Assembly: GCA_024688095.1 (NCBI GenBank)
Contig: JAILEJ010000100.1
Span: 1-5,991, forward strand
DNA length: 5,991 nt
Source: Butyrivibrio sp.
GTDB lineage: Bacteria; Bacillota; Clostridia; Lachnospirales; Lachnospiraceae
Reading direction: 5' to 3'
Within the stretch, counting starts at the first letter, position 1; each line of letters begins with the position of its first letter. The translations under genes and the position numbers were made by a program. This document shows positions 5,869 through 5,991 of the stretch, piece by piece. The notes under the pieces were generated by a model that saw only the letters and a list, made by a program, of their open reading frames with translations, was not told the DNA's origin and did no database searches.

Positions 5869-5928
5869 CGACATTCAATATAAGTTATACTCCCTAATGG
5901 TTTCTCCATTTTCCGCCAGTCATATAAC
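5858..5928 (-). promoter_or_regulatory. ZTP (pfl) riboswitch aptamer
   Basis: The minus strand shows the conserved ZTP/ZMP aptamer. GUUAUA (5928-5923) and UAUAAC (5889-5884) form P1. GACUGGCGG (5921-5913) gives the internal-loop consensus. AAUGG/CCAUU (5910-5906, 5900-5896) with an AGAAA loop is P2, followed by GGGAG. A 16-base linker leads to the diagnostic CCGCCUGGGC (5867-5858). GGCGG (5917-5913) can pair with CCGCC (5867-5863) as the expected pseudoknot. By family knowledge, ZMP/ZTP binding signals AICAR build-up during 10-formyl-THF shortage and turns genes on. Here it controls exactly the two enzymes that consume AICAR. Confidence 0.94.
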
Positions 5929-5934
5929 ACATAT

Positions 5935-5963
5935 AATGTAACCTACACATTAAGAAAAATCAA
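5935..5963 (-). promoter_or_regulatory. Probable promoter of the purO operon
   Basis: TTGATT (5963-5958) and TACATT (5940-5935) are 17 bp apart on the minus strand, each matching four of six consensus bases. Start seven bases downstream would be G5928, the first base of the riboswitch P1 helix, which supports the assignment. The leader would be about 175 bases. Overlapping AT-rich alternatives (CATTAT, TTATAT) exist, so the exact hexamer is uncertain. Confidence 0.5.
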
Positions 5964-5991
5964 GTGAAGATTTTCTTAAATTAATCATTCA

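Noticed and set aside
5754..5930. 59-residue N-terminal extension of PurO
   Set aside because: The open frame crosses the ZTP aptamer and its terminator, and a strong ribosome site fixes the start at 5753.

Overview
The base composition, strong Shine-Dalgarno sites, single-domain purine enzymes and a ZTP riboswitch suggest a low-to-moderate GC member of the Clostridia. Lachnospiraceae (Butyrivibrio/Pseudobutyrivibrio/Roseburia-like) is the best guess. This is inferred from gene content and style; no taxonomic marker gene is present.

Layout, left to right. At 1-465 (+) is the C-terminal part of an AraC-family transcription regulator, cut by the window edge. It ends in an intrinsic terminator whose hairpin also encodes the last codons of the converging gene. 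At 516-2615 (-) is a complete UvrD/PcrA-type superfamily 1 DNA helicase with a C-terminal Tudor-like domain. Its extended -10 promoter lies so close to the ATG that the mRNA is probably leaderless. From 2616 to 3659 there is about 1 kb without a credible gene, but it is highly structured. It holds a set of alternating AAGTCATAA / TTATGACTT sites, an array of eight 52-53 bp units organised as about 106 bp dimers and bracketed by a diverged 45 bp direct repeat, and a nested palindrome that contains a strong minus-strand terminator.

The right half (3660-5963, all minus strand) is a compact purine operon: promoter, ZTP riboswitch with a terminator expression platform, purO (archaeal-type IMP cyclohydrolase), three 76 bp tandem copies derived from the purO 3' end, a stand-alone AICAR formyltransferase, then the terminator. 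The two enzymes perform the last two steps to IMP, which in most bacteria are done by one bifunctional PurH protein. The riboswitch senses ZMP/ZTP, that is, accumulating AICAR, the substrate of the second gene. Sensor and enzymes therefore form a closed metabolic loop: backed-up AICAR or scarce 10-formyl-THF switches on its own consumption.

The least explained parts are the two non-coding arrays upstream of the helicase, whose spacings lie close to whole turns of DNA, and the triplicated purO tail. No transposase, integrase, CRISPR array, tRNA or rRNA was seen.
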